Positions 1 through 9,378 are shown, numbered from the stretch's first letter. The stretch: DNA of 64,000 nt from JAUICS01 sp964384335 (GCA_964384335.1 CAYLKN010000009.1:9552-73551), one strand, 5' to 3'. Notes: generated by a model not told the origin, from the letters alone. Program-made: numbers and translations.

Positions 1-138
1 GAAGATTTTCCTTGATTTTTCCGGTCATGGCTCTTATAAAGCAAATCTTGTTAGTTTGTGGCAGGCAAAACGATTTCAGGCCAAATCGTCAGGCCGGACC
101 ACAACCTCTGTAAACACATTAATACAGGAGGCGTTATT
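1..138 (+). other. Leader region upstream of rplK, no gene
   Basis: No coding frame extends convincingly through these bases. The open frame of rplK runs upstream to a GTG at 58, but its 27 extra codons do not resemble an L11 N-terminus and there is no ribosome-binding site in front of it. A strong AGGAGG (126-131) lies 7 bases before the ATG at 139. In many bacteria L1 binds the mRNA leader of this operon to repress it; I could not identify a specific L1 site here. The neighbour expected upstream, nusG, is not visible at the window edge. Confidence 0.5.
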
Positions 139-579
139 ATGGCCAAGAAAAAATCAAAGATATTAGGATATATAAAACTGGCCGTCCCGGCCGGTCAGGC
201 AAATCCATCCCCGCCAATCGGTCCGGCTTTGGGACAAAAAGGACTGAACATCATGGAATTCTGTAAGGCGTTTAATGACAAAACCGCCGACATGGAAAAA
301 GGTATGCCTATACCTGTGGTGATCACGGCTTATGAAGATAAGTCATTTGAATTTATAATGAAAACCCCGCCGGCAAGCTTTTACCTTAAAAAAGCCGCAA
401 AGCTTGACAAAGGATCACAAACGCCCGGCAAGGAACATGTCGGCAGTGTTACCAAAAAACAGGTTAAAGAAATCGCGGAATCAAAAATGGAAGACCTCAA
501 TGCGAATGATATAAAGGGCGCTATGGCTATCATTGAAGGATCCGCACGCTCTATGGGCATAGAAGTGGTGGAGGGCTGA
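139..579 (+). CDS. rplK: 50S ribosomal protein L11
   Basis: Component of the 50S GTPase-associated centre; it binds the 23S rRNA thiostrepton loop. The 146-residue product has the family's normal length. It shows the N-terminal motif VPAGQANPSPPIGPALGQKG, the central KTPPASFYLKKAA segment and the C-terminal ARSMGIEV end. The start at 139 is chosen because AGGAGG lies at 126-131 and the protein then begins MAKKKSK, as L11 proteins do. The longer frame from 58 is rejected. The stop is two bases before the rplA start, so the two genes are one transcription unit. Confidence 0.96.
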   Translation: MAKKKSKILGYIKLAVPAGQANPSPPIGPALGQKGLNIMEFCKAFNDKTADMEKGMPIPVVITAYEDKSFEFIMKTPPASFYLKKAAKLDKGSQTPGKEHVGSVTKKQVKEIAESKMEDLNANDIKGAMAIIEGSARSMGIEVVEG

Positions 580-581
580 TC

Positions 582-1304
582 ATGGCAAAAGCAACAAAAA
601 TACAGAAAAATTTTCAAAATGAAATCGACAGGAAAGTTTTTTATACCGTAGAAACTGCCGTTGATATCCTTCAGAAAATTTCAAAGCAACGTAAATTTGA
701 TGAAACATTTGAAATTTCGATGAATCTGGGTGTTGATCCCAAACACTCCGACCAGGCCGTGCGCGGTATGACGACCCTCCCTCACGGTACCGGAAAGTCG
801 GTACGCGTTGCGGTTTTTGCAAAAGATGCGAAAGCCGAAGAGGCCAAAAAAGCAGGTGCGGATTATGTTGGTGCAGAAGACCTGGCCGAGCAACTTCAGA
901 AAAACGAAATCGAGGTCGATCGTTGTATAGCAACACCGGATATGATGGCGGTTGTTGGAAAGCTTGGGAAAATTCTTGGTCCGAAAGGTCTTATGCCAAA
1001 CCCGAAACTTGGTACGGTTACCCCGGATGTTCAAAAAGCAATCCAGGACGCAAAAGGCGGAGCCGTTGAGTTCCGCGCCGAAAAAAACGGCATCGTTCAC
1101 GGCGGTCTTGGCAAAGCTTCCTTTGACAAAAAAGCAATCGTTGAAAATGTATACAGCTATGTCGATGCAATCATGAAGGCCAAACCTTCCGGCGCAAAAG
1201 GTACCTATGTCAAAAAAGTCACGTTGACGACGACAATGGGGCCGGGATTAAAAATTGATATTGCGGACCTTCTTTCAGCCGGTGAACAGAAAAAAGCCGC
1301 CTGA
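582..1304 (+). CDS. rplA: 50S ribosomal protein L1
   Basis: Large-subunit protein of the L1 stalk, which helps release deacylated tRNA, and in many bacteria the translational repressor of its own rplK-rplA mRNA. The 240 residues match the family length. The L1 signature ILGPKGLMPNPKLGTVT lies near residues 129-146, and the C-terminal part carries the usual TTTMGPGLKID. GGAGGG inside the last codons of rplK serves as the ribosome-binding site, which implies translational coupling. Convergent with the kinase gene that ends at 1322; no clear terminator in the 17-base gap. Confidence 0.96.
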   Translation: MAKATKIQKNFQNEIDRKVFYTVETAVDILQKISKQRKFDETFEISMNLGVDPKHSDQAVRGMTTLPHGTGKSVRVAVFAKDAKAEEAKKAGADYVGAEDLAEQLQKNEIEVDRCIATPDMMAVVGKLGKILGPKGLMPNPKLGTVTPDVQKAIQDAKGGAVEFRAEKNGIVHGGLGKASFDKKAIVENVYSYVDAIMKAKPSGAKGTYVKKVTLTTTMGPGLKIDIADLLSAGEQKKAA

Positions 1305-1321
1305 CCGTAAGGTTGAGACCA

Positions 1322-3001
1322 TTATCCCAGCCATTTGCTTAACGTATCCTGCAAAACCTCAAATTTAAGAGGTTTTGTAAGAAAGTCATCCACGCCGGCC
1401 TCATAAGCCTGTTCTTTGTGATTGTTCAGGGCATGGGCCGTGAGGGCAACGATATAGGTTTTTTCCTTCCTCTGCGGCAGGATTTCCTTAATTTTGCGGG
1501 TGGCCTCTATTCCGTTCATAACAGGCATGCGCAAATCCATAAAGATAAGGTCATAACTGTTATGCGCCACCTTTTCGACTGCAATCTGTCCGTTTTCGGC
1601 GGTTTCAAAATCCGCACCCGATTTTTCAAGCATTCTCTCAAAAATCAGCCGGTTGACTTCATCATCCTCCACTATCAGGATCTTCGCGCCTTTGAACTGT
1701 TTTATATTATGATTGTGAGCGGTCTTAAGTTCTCCGGCAGCGTTGTGAGACCCCGGATTGTTGGCTGTATCAGCGGTTTCTTTCATTTCCGCATGCTGCG
1801 CCTGCTTAAAGGGAAGTGAAACCCAGAACGTGCTGCCCTGATCCGGTTCACTTTCCACGCCGATCGAACCGCCCAGAATTTCGGCCAGTGATTTGGCAAT
1901 GGCAAGACCCAGCCCCGTTCCTTTCAGATGTTCGTCCCCCGCCTCCTTCGCCTGATAAAATCTTTCAAACAAAAGAGGTATTTTATCTTTCGGGATCCCT
2001 TCCCCGGTATCTTTGACTGAAAATATTATGTTTTTGTTGTCATCCAGACTGACGTTCAGGATAATACCGCCTTCATACGTGAATTTAATGGCATTGCTTA
2101 TAAAATTCCCAATGATCTGCTTGATGCGGTAAGCATCGGACACAATAAACTGCGGGAGATTTTTACCGTATTCAAGCTTAAGATAAAGCTTTCTTCCACC
2201 CGCCTGGCTTTTATAAAGATCAACAAGTTCGGTCAAGGTTTCATAAAGATCGAATTTTTCTTCTTTGGCATCAAGTTCGCCGGCCTCAATCTTTGAAAGA
2301 TCAAGGATATCATTTATAATTGTCAAAAGCTGATCGCCGGAAGTGAGGATAATATCGACAAAGCTCCTGTCTTCATCACTTGTCAACGTTTCCTTTAAAA
2401 TACTTGCCGTGCCGATAATGCCGTTAAGCGGTGTACGGATTTCATGGCTCATATTTGCCAGAAATTCTGTTTTCATTATATTTTCGCGTTCCTGCTTAAG
2501 CTTGCTTAACCTTAGATCCAGCTCATCAACTATTACATTTGCCAGATCATTGAGTTGATCTGCCTGTTGCTTCGGAAATTGCTCACGCGGCTTGTTGTCG
2601 ATTAAACACAGCGTGCCGATATTGTACCCATCCGATGTCGTCAAGGGGCAACCCGCATAAAAACGGATATAAGGCTCACCCGTTACAAGAGGGTTGTTTT
2701 TAAAACGTCTGTCTGCCTGCGCATCCGGCACAATCATAGGCTCATCGCCAAGGATAGTATATGTACAGAATGCCACCTCCCTCTCCGTTTCATTAACGTC
2801 GATACCAATACACGCCTTAAAAAACTGCCTGTTTTTATCCAGAAATGAAATCAATACAATTCGAACATCAAAAATTGATTTTGCCAGCCCGGTAATTCTG
2901 TCGAACGCAGGTTCGGGTTCTGTATCCAGCACACGGTATTGCCAGAGCTTTTCAAGGCGGAATTTTTCGTTATGCGGAAGTGGATAGGATGATTGCGACA
3001 T
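1322..3001 (-). CDS. Cytoplasmic hybrid histidine kinase with GAF domain and receiver
   Basis: Sensor kinase of 559 residues. No membrane segment or signal peptide is visible, so it should be cytoplasmic. Domains in order: a GAF-type sensor (about 25-165, with FCTYTIL and GTLCLID typical of GAF domains at the start of such kinases), a HisKA dimerisation helix with SHEIRTP (His186), an ATPase domain with N box around Asn303, DTGEGIP (331-337) and GTGLGLAIAK (361-370), then a receiver with EDDE, phospho-acceptor Asp489, Thr521 and Lys543. Its kinase core closely resembles that of the 994-residue kinase at 14735, so the two are paralogues. The ligand cannot be read from sequence. Confidence 0.9.
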   Translation of the reverse strand: MSQSSYPLPHNEKFRLEKLWQYRVLDTEPEPAFDRITGLAKSIFDVRIVLISFLDKNRQFFKACIGIDVNETEREVAFCTYTILGDEPMIVPDAQADRRFKNNPLVTGEPYIRFYAGCPLTTSDGYNIGTLCLIDNKPREQFPKQQADQLNDLANVIVDELDLRLSKLKQERENIMKTEFLANMSHEIRTPLNGIIGTASILKETLTSDEDRSFVDIILTSGDQLLTIINDILDLSKIEAGELDAKEEKFDLYETLTELVDLYKSQAGGRKLYLKLEYGKNLPQFIVSDAYRIKQIIGNFISNAIKFTYEGGIILNVSLDDNKNIIFSVKDTGEGIPKDKIPLLFERFYQAKEAGDEHLKGTGLGLAIAKSLAEILGGSIGVESEPDQGSTFWVSLPFKQAQHAEMKETADTANNPGSHNAAGELKTAHNHNIKQFKGAKILIVEDDEVNRLIFERMLEKSGADFETAENGQIAVEKVAHNSYDLIFMDLRMPVMNGIEATRKIKEILPQRKEKTYIVALTAHALNNHKEQAYEAGVDDFLTKPLKFEVLQDTLSKWLG

Positions 3002-3153
3002 GATTTAGCATTCATATTAAAATATTTAATATATAACTATATCATGAAAAAAAATTGAATTTAACTGTTTTGAATGTATTGTTTTAAGAATGCAACTTAA
3101 AATTGTATGCAGGGCAGATTAAGTAGTTTCTATGATTCCGGTTCAATCATATT

Positions 3154-3765
3154 TCAAGGTACATAATCTATTTTTAACAGGGAGGAGGAGTCCGAGTGCC
3201 CCGTACCAGGGTTTAATGTAACGGGCCTCCAAGTGTTTTTGGGGCATAGGCCGGTATTGCGTCCAAATTCTGAAAAAACACTGTGCGGATTAAAAACCGC
3301 AAAACCCCCGCTTGAAGGATCCAACGGATCAAAAAGACCTCGAACATCGATCTGAATTTCATGTCGATCTGCTAAATCATCCATGAAGTTGTCAATTTCA
3401 GTATTTCCCCATGTATCGCCTCCTAAAGAATCCAGTTCAAAGCTTAAGCCGGTAGGAGTAACATGTACTGCAACAGGATCTATACCCAGATTTTTAAAAA
3501 ACAGGGAAGCTGATTCCAGAGCAGCTAAAATGTTTTTTGCTTGTTCTGATTTGTCTGATCCAGCTTGTTCTGATAAATATTTACAGGCTGATGCGGAGTT
3601 ATCAATTTTCAATTCTTTATCCAAATAGGAATAGATAGCAAAAGCCGTGACTAAAGCAGAAAGTAGCAAGCTTGTTTTCTTGCAAGCGGTTATTGGTTCT
3701 TTTTCATGCGCTTGTCCATGCGCATTACGTGAAACGCCATCCGTTCCCAAAACAAACTTCCCCAT
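3154..3765 (-). CDS. Orphan protein with one predicted membrane segment
   Basis: I do not recognise this 203-residue protein. One hydrophobic stretch (about 32-48, SLLLSALVTAFAIYSYL) follows a basic N-terminus, which suggests a membrane-anchored protein with the bulk outside the cytoplasm. Downstream comes a helical region and then a mixed region with FELDSLGGDTWGN and several Asp and Gly. It begins 7 bases after the mnmA stop, so it may be co-transcribed with mnmA. The sequence is more AT-rich than mnmA. It could be a recently acquired or fast-evolving gene; that it is real is likely but not certain. Confidence 0.5.
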   Translation of the reverse strand: MGKFVLGTDGVSRNAHGQAHEKEPITACKKTSLLLSALVTAFAIYSYLDKELKIDNSASACKYLSEQAGSDKSEQAKNILAALESASLFFKNLGIDPVAVHVTPTGLSFELDSLGGDTWGNTEIDNFMDDLADRHEIQIDVRGLFDPLDPSSGGFAVFNPHSVFSEFGRNTGLCPKNTWRPVTLNPGTGHSDSSSLLKIDYVP

Positions 3766-3772
3766 ACTTTTT

Positions 3773-4909
3773 TCAGGCTGCGAGAGCCCTTTTTGTATTA
3801 TTAGTGGCGGTTATCCATCCGCCGCCAAGCACTCTGTCCTCATCGTAACAAACTGCAGCCTGACCCGGAGATATTCCGTACTGAAGTGTGTCCAGCCGAA
3901 TTTCGGCAAAAGTGCTGTCGGTATTAAGCGTTGCCGGAACAGGCTTCATGTTTGAGCGGAACTTCACGAACACACGTCCCGAAATATTCCCCTGTAGCCA
4001 GTTACAGTCGTTAAGGTAGATAACATTTCTTGCCAGAGCTTCCTTGTCACCAACTATAACCCGGTTTTCAGCGGCGTCAATACGGACAACATAAAGCGGG
4101 GTGTTATCCTCCGTCATGCCTCCGCCAACACCGATCCCGCGGCGTTGACCGATGGTGTAATTGACGATGCCGTTATGCGACCCCAGAATGCGCCCGTCAA
4201 GGTGAACAATCTCCCCCGGATTTTCACTTTCAGGTCTGACTTTTTTAACGACTTTCGCATAATCCCCGTTTGGCACAAAACAAATATCCTGACTGTCCGG
4301 CTTTTTTGCATTGATCAGACCAAGGCGAGTTGCATGCTCCCGCGTTTTTTCCTTATACCAGCCGCCAAGAGGAAACCGGAGAAATTCAAGCTGGTCCTGT
4401 GTTGTGGCAAACAGAAAATAACTCTGATCCTTTCCTGGATCTATGGCCCGGTGCAATTCAGCGTCACCGGTTACAGGATTGACGACACGCCGGATATAAT
4501 GGCCCGTTGCCATGCAGTCTGCTTCGAGATCTTTTGCCGTTGCCAGCAGATCATTAAATTTTACGCTCTGGTTGCAGCGCACGCAGGGTATTGGCGTTTC
4601 ACCCCGAAGATAACTGTCTGCGAAGTCTTCAATTACGGCTTCCCTGAAATTACTTTCATAATTTAAAACATAATGGGGAAATCCATGCTCCTCCGCCACA
4701 CGTTTTGCATCATGGATATCCTGACCGGCACAGCACGCTTTCTGTTTTTCAAGCGCTTTTCCATGATCGTAAAGCTGGAGAGTAATCCCGACAACATCAT
4801 AACCCTGCTCATGCAGGAGGGCCGCGGTAACGGAGGAGTCCACCCCGCCTGACATGGCAACAACAACCCGGGTATTTTCCGGCTTTTTATCAAACCCTAA
4901 ACTGTTCAT
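3773..4909 (-). CDS. mnmA: tRNA 2-thiouridylase MnmA
   Basis: Cytoplasmic enzyme that thiolates U34 of tRNA-Lys, -Glu and -Gln, using ATP to adenylate the base and a relayed persulfide as sulfur donor. The P-loop-like SGGVDSS is at residues 20-26. The two catalytic cysteines are in CNQSVKF (Cys112) and SQDICFV (Cys210). GQRRGIG, typical of the family, lies in the C-terminal half. I start at the ATG at 4909 (378 residues). The open frame reaches back to a TTG at 4945, which would only add a hydrophobic tail absent from other MnmA proteins. No strong ribosome-binding site precedes either start. Confidence 0.95.
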   Translation of the reverse strand: MNSLGFDKKPENTRVVVAMSGGVDSSVTAALLHEQGYDVVGITLQLYDHGKALEKQKACCAGQDIHDAKRVAEEHGFPHYVLNYESNFREAVIEDFADSYLRGETPIPCVRCNQSVKFNDLLATAKDLEADCMATGHYIRRVVNPVTGDAELHRAIDPGKDQSYFLFATTQDQLEFLRFPLGGWYKEKTREHATRLGLINAKKPDSQDICFVPNGDYAKVVKKVRPESENPGEIVHLDGRILGSHNGIVNYTIGQRRGIGVGGGMTEDNTPLYVVRIDAAENRVIVGDKEALARNVIYLNDCNWLQGNISGRVFVKFRSNMKPVPATLNTDSTFAEIRLDTLQYGISPGQAAVCYDEDRVLGGGWITATNNTKRALAA

Positions 4910-4987
4910 AAATGGCAATATAGTAAAAACCGCAGCAAAAAGCAATTGCGCTATGGAAAACGGATAAATTTTGATGAAAACTGATTT

Positions 4988-5833
4988 CTAAGCCGCTTCG
5001 TCTTTTTTCTGGGGAGCGATGGATTGCAGAAGCTCCGCAGTCTCGCCTGCAGAATCGACAGATACCATACCGACAGTATGATAACCGGAATCCACATGAA
5101 GAACTTCTCCTGTCACCCCTGCTCCAAGATCACTGAGCAGGAACACTGCGGATGATCCGACCTGTTCTATCGTTACATTCCGTCGCAATGGCGAATTCAG
5201 TGCATTCCATTTCAGGATATAACGGAAATCCCCTATTCCGCTGGCCGCAAGTGTCTTTATCGGACCGGCGGAAATCGCATTCACTCTTATATCCCTCGGC
5301 CCCAGATCATTGGCCAGATATCTGACTGATGCTTCCAGTGCCGCCTTTGCAACACCCATAACATTGTAGTGCGGCATAACCCGCTCCGCGCCGTAATATG
5401 TCATGGTTAAAAGGTTTCCGCCTTCATTCATAAGTGGAACCGCTTTCTGCGCCACCGCTGTAAAGGAATAAACAGAAATGTCCATGGTGTTCAGAAAATT
5501 GCCGCGGGTCGTGTTCAAATACATACCATCAAGTTCGCTTTTGTCGGAAAAAGCAATTGCATGTACAAGAAAATCCAGTGAACCCCATTCGGAGTTTACT
5601 GTTTCAAATGCCTTGTCAATCGATTCGTCATTCGAAACATCGCACTGGATAAGAAGATCGGAGCCAATCTGTTCAGCGAGGGGCTTGATTCTTTTAATCA
5701 TGGCATCGCCCTGATATGTAAGAGCGATTTCCGCACCCTGCGCGGCCGCCTGACTGGCGATACCCCATGCGATGGAGCGGTCATTGGCCACTCCCATGAT
5801 CAAACCTTTTTTACCTTTTAGAAAATTTTCCAT
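4988..5833 (-). CDS. fabI: Enoyl-ACP reductase (NADH), FabI type
   Basis: Catalyses the last reduction of each fatty-acid elongation cycle in the type II system. The 281-residue protein has the FabI N-terminus GLIMGVANDRSIAWGI. The catalytic triad lies in the expected spacing: tyrosines around 146-147, Tyr156 and Lys163 (YNVMGVAK). ISAGPIKTLAASGI is the usual substrate-loop region. The start at 5833 is supported by AGGA about 8 bases upstream; the frame from 5902 adds 23 residues unlike any FabI. The same operon direction as mnmA, with a 78-base gap. It could supply acyl chains that the lipid cluster at 20-31 kb uses, but that link is only inference. Confidence 0.95.
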   Translation of the reverse strand: MENFLKGKKGLIMGVANDRSIAWGIASQAAAQGAEIALTYQGDAMIKRIKPLAEQIGSDLLIQCDVSNDESIDKAFETVNSEWGSLDFLVHAIAFSDKSELDGMYLNTTRGNFLNTMDISVYSFTAVAQKAVPLMNEGGNLLTMTYYGAERVMPHYNVMGVAKAALEASVRYLANDLGPRDIRVNAISAGPIKTLAASGIGDFRYILKWNALNSPLRRNVTIEQVGSSAVFLLSDLGAGVTGEVLHVDSGYHTVGMVSVDSAGETAELLQSIAPQKKDEAA

Positions 5834-6009
5834 TAAAAATCCTGAATAATAAGATTTATAGTAACGTGCATTTGGTTTGTAAATATATGATAGTAAAAGC
5901 ATAAATATTTAAAAACGTCCAGATTTTTTAAGGGCAAAAACGTTTCTTTAACCCTTCCTTCCTAAACTGGATCTATAATTTTAATGAAAAAACAGTTGAA
6001 TACGTCAAC

Positions 6010-7428
6010 ATGGATATTCAGGAGCTATTTAAATACTATACCGAAATCGTGGAAGGTCATATCAAGTATCTTCACAAGGATTTGAATGTTCTTTTTACCG
6101 GTTACGAGAACGAACGGTTTGAGACCCGCAATATTCTGTCCGATAGTTTCTTTAAACAACATGGCGTATTGGACGAAGCCAGGATTCTGTTAAAAAAACT
6201 CCAGGATCATCGCCCTCACGGCTTTACAGGCTTTCTGGCTTCAGGCTTTCCGAACTCAACGGCAAGCAGAAAACATAGTCACGTAGCCGTTTTTATTTTT
6301 AATCTGGAGAGATTGAGTAATGATCTGAGGCCGGAGGCAACACTCTACCACCATATGTACCAACTTCTGGACAAATATCCGATTTTCAAAGAACAGCCAC
6401 AATCGGCTTACACCCCCGAAATAAAAAGTTACGCCAATATAAGAGTTAACTTAAAAGCAGACCTGTTCAGTATGTTCATGCTTTCGAGCATGAAATACAA
6501 AAAAGTTATACGCGAAATCACCTATAAAAGAGCCAAACAAAGCACTTCAAGAAAGGAAGATGAAAACCCGGAGTTTTTTCCGTCACTTATTGCGTCGGAA
6601 ACAGTCAAACTGGCAAGGGACAGACTGACAGATCCCGAGGAGTTACCGGATTCCCCGATTGACAGGGCCCTGCATCTTACGGAATACGTTGCGGCTCTTT
6701 ACGATGAATATGATCTGAAAGCATGGTTTGTATTTTGCGAACAGCTTCAGACAATGCTGTGGCTAGGTATGAAAGTCGAAGACGCACTTGGCTCTGCACT
6801 CGATCTTTCCGCATCTCCAAAAGTCAGAACATATGCCTGGGCGGTTTGCGAGTATCTGAAAATTGAACCGCCATTTATTGAAAAAAACAGCATTGCCTTT
6901 AATGCCTTCACAAGACCCGAAATTAACAAGACAAATCACGTCACTCTGGTGAGCGCAAAATATTTCGAAGTGATGAGCCGGGTTCAAAAGCATTTTGATT
7001 CTTTCCCCGTTCTTGAAGAAATCAACAAACAGAATATCCATCTTACAAGCGGATACGCATTCGGTTGGTGCGCCTTTGCCCTTATGCAGGTTTATGACTC
7101 GTTGGAAAAAGCTCCGCATCAAATCCCTTCCGGCGCTCAGTTTGCAAAATTTCAATTCGAGGAAAACAAACTCCATTTGCATGATGAGGCAGAAATACTG
7201 GCAAAATATGCTTTAAAAAACAGAAGGCAGGGTAAGGAGGTATCTGTTCAGAATTTGATCGACATTGCTGAGAGTAAAAAAATGACGGAAAGCATTGTCA
7301 AATGTCTGAAATTTACACTTAAAACCGAAATAAAAAGGGACGAAAAAAAGGATGTCCCGGTTTCCGCATTTTCAGATTATTCCCAAAAATCCGAAATGCC
7401 GGGAATAAATCTTAAGGACGGGGCTTAG
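6010..7428 (+). CDS. Orphan 472-residue protein, probably cytoplasmic
   Basis: I do not recognise this protein. It is rich in charged and aromatic residues, appears mostly helical, and has no signal peptide or obvious membrane segment. Regions that stand out are an N-terminal part with GFTGFLASGFPNS and KHSHVAVFIFNLERL, and a central part with ALHLTEYVAALYDEYDLKAW. The last 70 residues are Lys-rich and probably flexible. Codon use resembles the flanking core genes and the frame is long, so it is very likely real. It is divergent from fabI and convergent with trpB, with a hairpin repeat just after its stop. The ATG at 6010 has no clear ribosome-binding site. Confidence 0.7.
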   Translation: MDIQELFKYYTEIVEGHIKYLHKDLNVLFTGYENERFETRNILSDSFFKQHGVLDEARILLKKLQDHRPHGFTGFLASGFPNSTASRKHSHVAVFIFNLERLSNDLRPEATLYHHMYQLLDKYPIFKEQPQSAYTPEIKSYANIRVNLKADLFSMFMLSSMKYKKVIREITYKRAKQSTSRKEDENPEFFPSLIASETVKLARDRLTDPEELPDSPIDRALHLTEYVAALYDEYDLKAWFVFCEQLQTMLWLGMKVEDALGSALDLSASPKVRTYAWAVCEYLKIEPPFIEKNSIAFNAFTRPEINKTNHVTLVSAKYFEVMSRVQKHFDSFPVLEEINKQNIHLTSGYAFGWCAFALMQVYDSLEKAPHQIPSGAQFAKFQFEENKLHLHDEAEILAKYALKNRRQGKEVSVQNLIDIAESKKMTESIVKCLKFTLKTEIKRDEKKDVPVSAFSDYSQKSEMPGINLKDGA

Positions 7429-7429
7429 G

Positions 7430-7514
7430 GCAGATCGTGTTCAAATATAGTCACTATGATGATATCTGAAAAGCGTGAATCTGCCCTGACGTATTGAATC
7501 GACGAGCAAATTCA
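7430..7514 (-). repeat. 85-bp hairpin repeat, copy A (inverted relative to copy B)
   Basis: Read on the minus strand, this 85-base segment matches 44109-44194 over its full length with one single-base gap and roughly ten mismatches. The first 50 bases differ at only one position. It can fold into a long imperfect hairpin with outer arms GCAGAT/ATCTGC. It sits between two convergent genes, begins one base after the stop of the 472-residue gene, and overlaps the TGA of trpB. Such a place suits a bidirectional terminator or a REP-like dispersed element. It carries no coding capacity. Confidence 0.85.
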
Positions 7515-8720
7515 CTCACCCAGATATTCAGCAATTGTATATATGTCCTTATCCCCTCTTCCGCACATATTCATCACCAGAATATGGTCTTTCGGGAGGT
7601 CGGATGCGATCTTCAGGACATGGGCAAATGCATGCGCCGGTTCCAGCGCAGGGATAATTCCTTCGAGCCGGGCACATTCCTGAAAGCCTTTTACGGCCTC
7701 GTCATCTGTTACAGAAACATACTCCACACGCCCCTGATCTTTAAGCCACGCGTGTTCCGGGCCAATGCCGGGATAGTCCAGGCCGGCCGAAATTGAATGT
7801 GCTTCCTTTATTTGGCCGTCTTCAGTCTGAAGATAATAGGTTTTGTTACCATGAAGTACGCCCGCCGTGCCGCCAGAAAGACTTGCGGCATGTTGTTCGG
7901 TGTCCAGACCATGACCTGCAGCCTCCACACCTATACATCTGACATCAGGATCATCAAGAAAAGGATAAAACAGGCCCAGAGCATTTGAGCCGCCACCTAT
8001 ACAGGCCACAAGACTGTCAGGCAGTCGCCCCTCTCTTTCCTGTATCTGCTGTTTTAACTCTTTACCAATAACGGATTGAAACGTTCGTACCATTTCAGGG
8101 TAAGGATGCGGACCGGCGACGGTTCCAATAATGTAAAACGTGTCATAGACATTGGCGACCCAGTCCCGAAGTGCTTCGTTCATGGCATCTTTAAGGGTTT
8201 TTGACCCGCTTTGAACCGGTCTGACCTCCGCGCCAAGCAAACGCATCCGGAAAACATTGGATTTCTGGCGTTCAATGTCAGTTTCACCCATATAAATCAC
8301 GCATGGCAAATCAAAAAGGGCGCAAACAGTGGCCGTGGCCACACCGTGCTGACCGGCGCCGGTTTCGGCGATTATTCTTTTCTTTCCCATTTTTTTTGCC
8401 AGAAGTATCTGGCCAAGCGCATGATTAATTTTATGAGCGCCCGTGTGGTTCAGCTCATCCCTTTTAAAGTATATTTTTGCCCCGCCAAGATGCTCGGTTG
8501 TAGATTGCGCAAAATAAAGCGGGCTGGGACGTCCGATATAATCACGCGCATACTGGTCAAATTCATCCCAGAAATCCTGATCGTTTTTTATCTCCTGCCA
8601 TGCCTTGTTCACGTCGAGAATAAGGGGCATAAGGGTTTCGGCAACATAACGTCCGCCATAAGGCCCGTAATGACCGTTTTCATCAGGACCGGAAGTAAAA
8701 GTGTTAAGACGTTTGGACAT
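7512..8720 (-). CDS. trpB: Tryptophan synthase beta chain
   Basis: PLP enzyme that joins indole and serine to make tryptophan, as an alpha2-beta2 complex with TrpA. The 402-residue protein carries GPYGGRYVAETLMPLI near the N-terminus, the PLP lysine in HTGAHKINHA (Lys97) and the phosphate-binding loop GGGSNA. The C-terminal GRGDKDIYT is intact. Two in-frame ATGs exist, 8732 and 8720; AAGGA lies about 11 bases before 8720 but touches 8732, so I prefer 8720. Either start overlaps the end of trpF, so translation is probably coupled. The trpA partner is not next to it but about 49 kb away, in the opposite direction. Confidence 0.95.
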   Translation of the reverse strand: MSKRLNTFTSGPDENGHYGPYGGRYVAETLMPLILDVNKAWQEIKNDQDFWDEFDQYARDYIGRPSPLYFAQSTTEHLGGAKIYFKRDELNHTGAHKINHALGQILLAKKMGKKRIIAETGAGQHGVATATVCALFDLPCVIYMGETDIERQKSNVFRMRLLGAEVRPVQSGSKTLKDAMNEALRDWVANVYDTFYIIGTVAGPHPYPEMVRTFQSVIGKELKQQIQEREGRLPDSLVACIGGGSNALGLFYPFLDDPDVRCIGVEAAGHGLDTEQHAASLSGGTAGVLHGNKTYYLQTEDGQIKEAHSISAGLDYPGIGPEHAWLKDQGRVEYVSVTDDEAVKGFQECARLEGIIPALEPAHAFAHVLKIASDLPKDHILVMNMCGRGDKDIYTIAEYLGE

Positions 8721-9378
8721 TGCGTTTTCCATCCTTCATTTTCGTATTTCTGATAAAGTTTTTTATTTTTCCGGGATCTTTTATTCCCGTCCCTGACTCG
8801 ACCCCACTTGATACGTCCAGACCTGGCGGATGGATTTTTTCAACCGCCTCCCAAACATTGTTTTCATCAAGTCCACCCGCAAGAAACCATTTCTCAGGCA
8901 GTTGTTTATACCCGGCCAGCATATTCCAGTCAAATCGATGTCCCGTGCCGCCGGGAAGATCATGACCGGGCGGCCTGGAATCAAGCAGAAGCCATTCAGC
9001 AACCGGTGTATAGTCTTTAATTCTCTCAAGATCACCGGCATCCCTGATACGAACGGCCTTAATAACGGGAAGGTTATATTTCATGCGTATTTCCGCAACA
9101 CGCGCGCGGCTTTCATCTCCATGAAGCTGTATCATATCCAGATGCGCACAACCCAGAATTGTATCAATATACTCATCTGTTGCATCCACAAACAAACCGA
9201 CGCTGCGAACGGAGGTCGGCACCTGCTTTGTAAGTTTTCCGGCAATCTCAGCGGGAAGGTAACGAGGCGAAGGTTTGTAAAAATTAAATCCTATAAAATC
9301 CGCCCCATGGCTGATAGAGGCCTCAAGGGCATCAGGCGCGGTTATACCGCAAATCTTGACCAGTGGCATAGAAACCAT
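8704..9378 (-). CDS. trpF: Phosphoribosylanthranilate isomerase
   Basis: Third enzyme of tryptophan synthesis from anthranilate; a single-domain TIM barrel that converts phosphoribosylanthranilate to CdRP. The 224 residues show the N-terminal VKICGIT with the catalytic cysteine, GADFIGFNFY, IQLHGDE, LLLDSRPPG with the catalytic Asp, and the phosphate loop GGLDENNV followed by LDVSSGVES. All hallmarks are present. The ATG directly abuts the pyrF stop codon, with GGATGAG as ribosome-binding site inside pyrF. A second ATG three codons later (9369) is possible. Confidence 0.95.
   Translation of the reverse strand: MVSMPLVKICGITAPDALEASISHGADFIGFNFYKPSPRYLPAEIAGKLTKQVPTSVRSVGLFVDATDEYIDTILGCAHLDMIQLHGDESRARVAEIRMKYNLPVIKAVRIRDAGDLERIKDYTPVAEWLLLDSRPPGHDLPGGTGHRFDWNMLAGYKQLPEKWFLAGGLDENNVWEAVEKIHPPGLDVSSGVESGTGIKDPGKIKNFIRNTKMKDGKRNVQTS

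Noticed and set aside
58..138. N-terminal extension of rplK from a GTG at 58
   Set aside because: The 27 added residues do not resemble L11, and AGGAGG lies in front of the ATG at 139.
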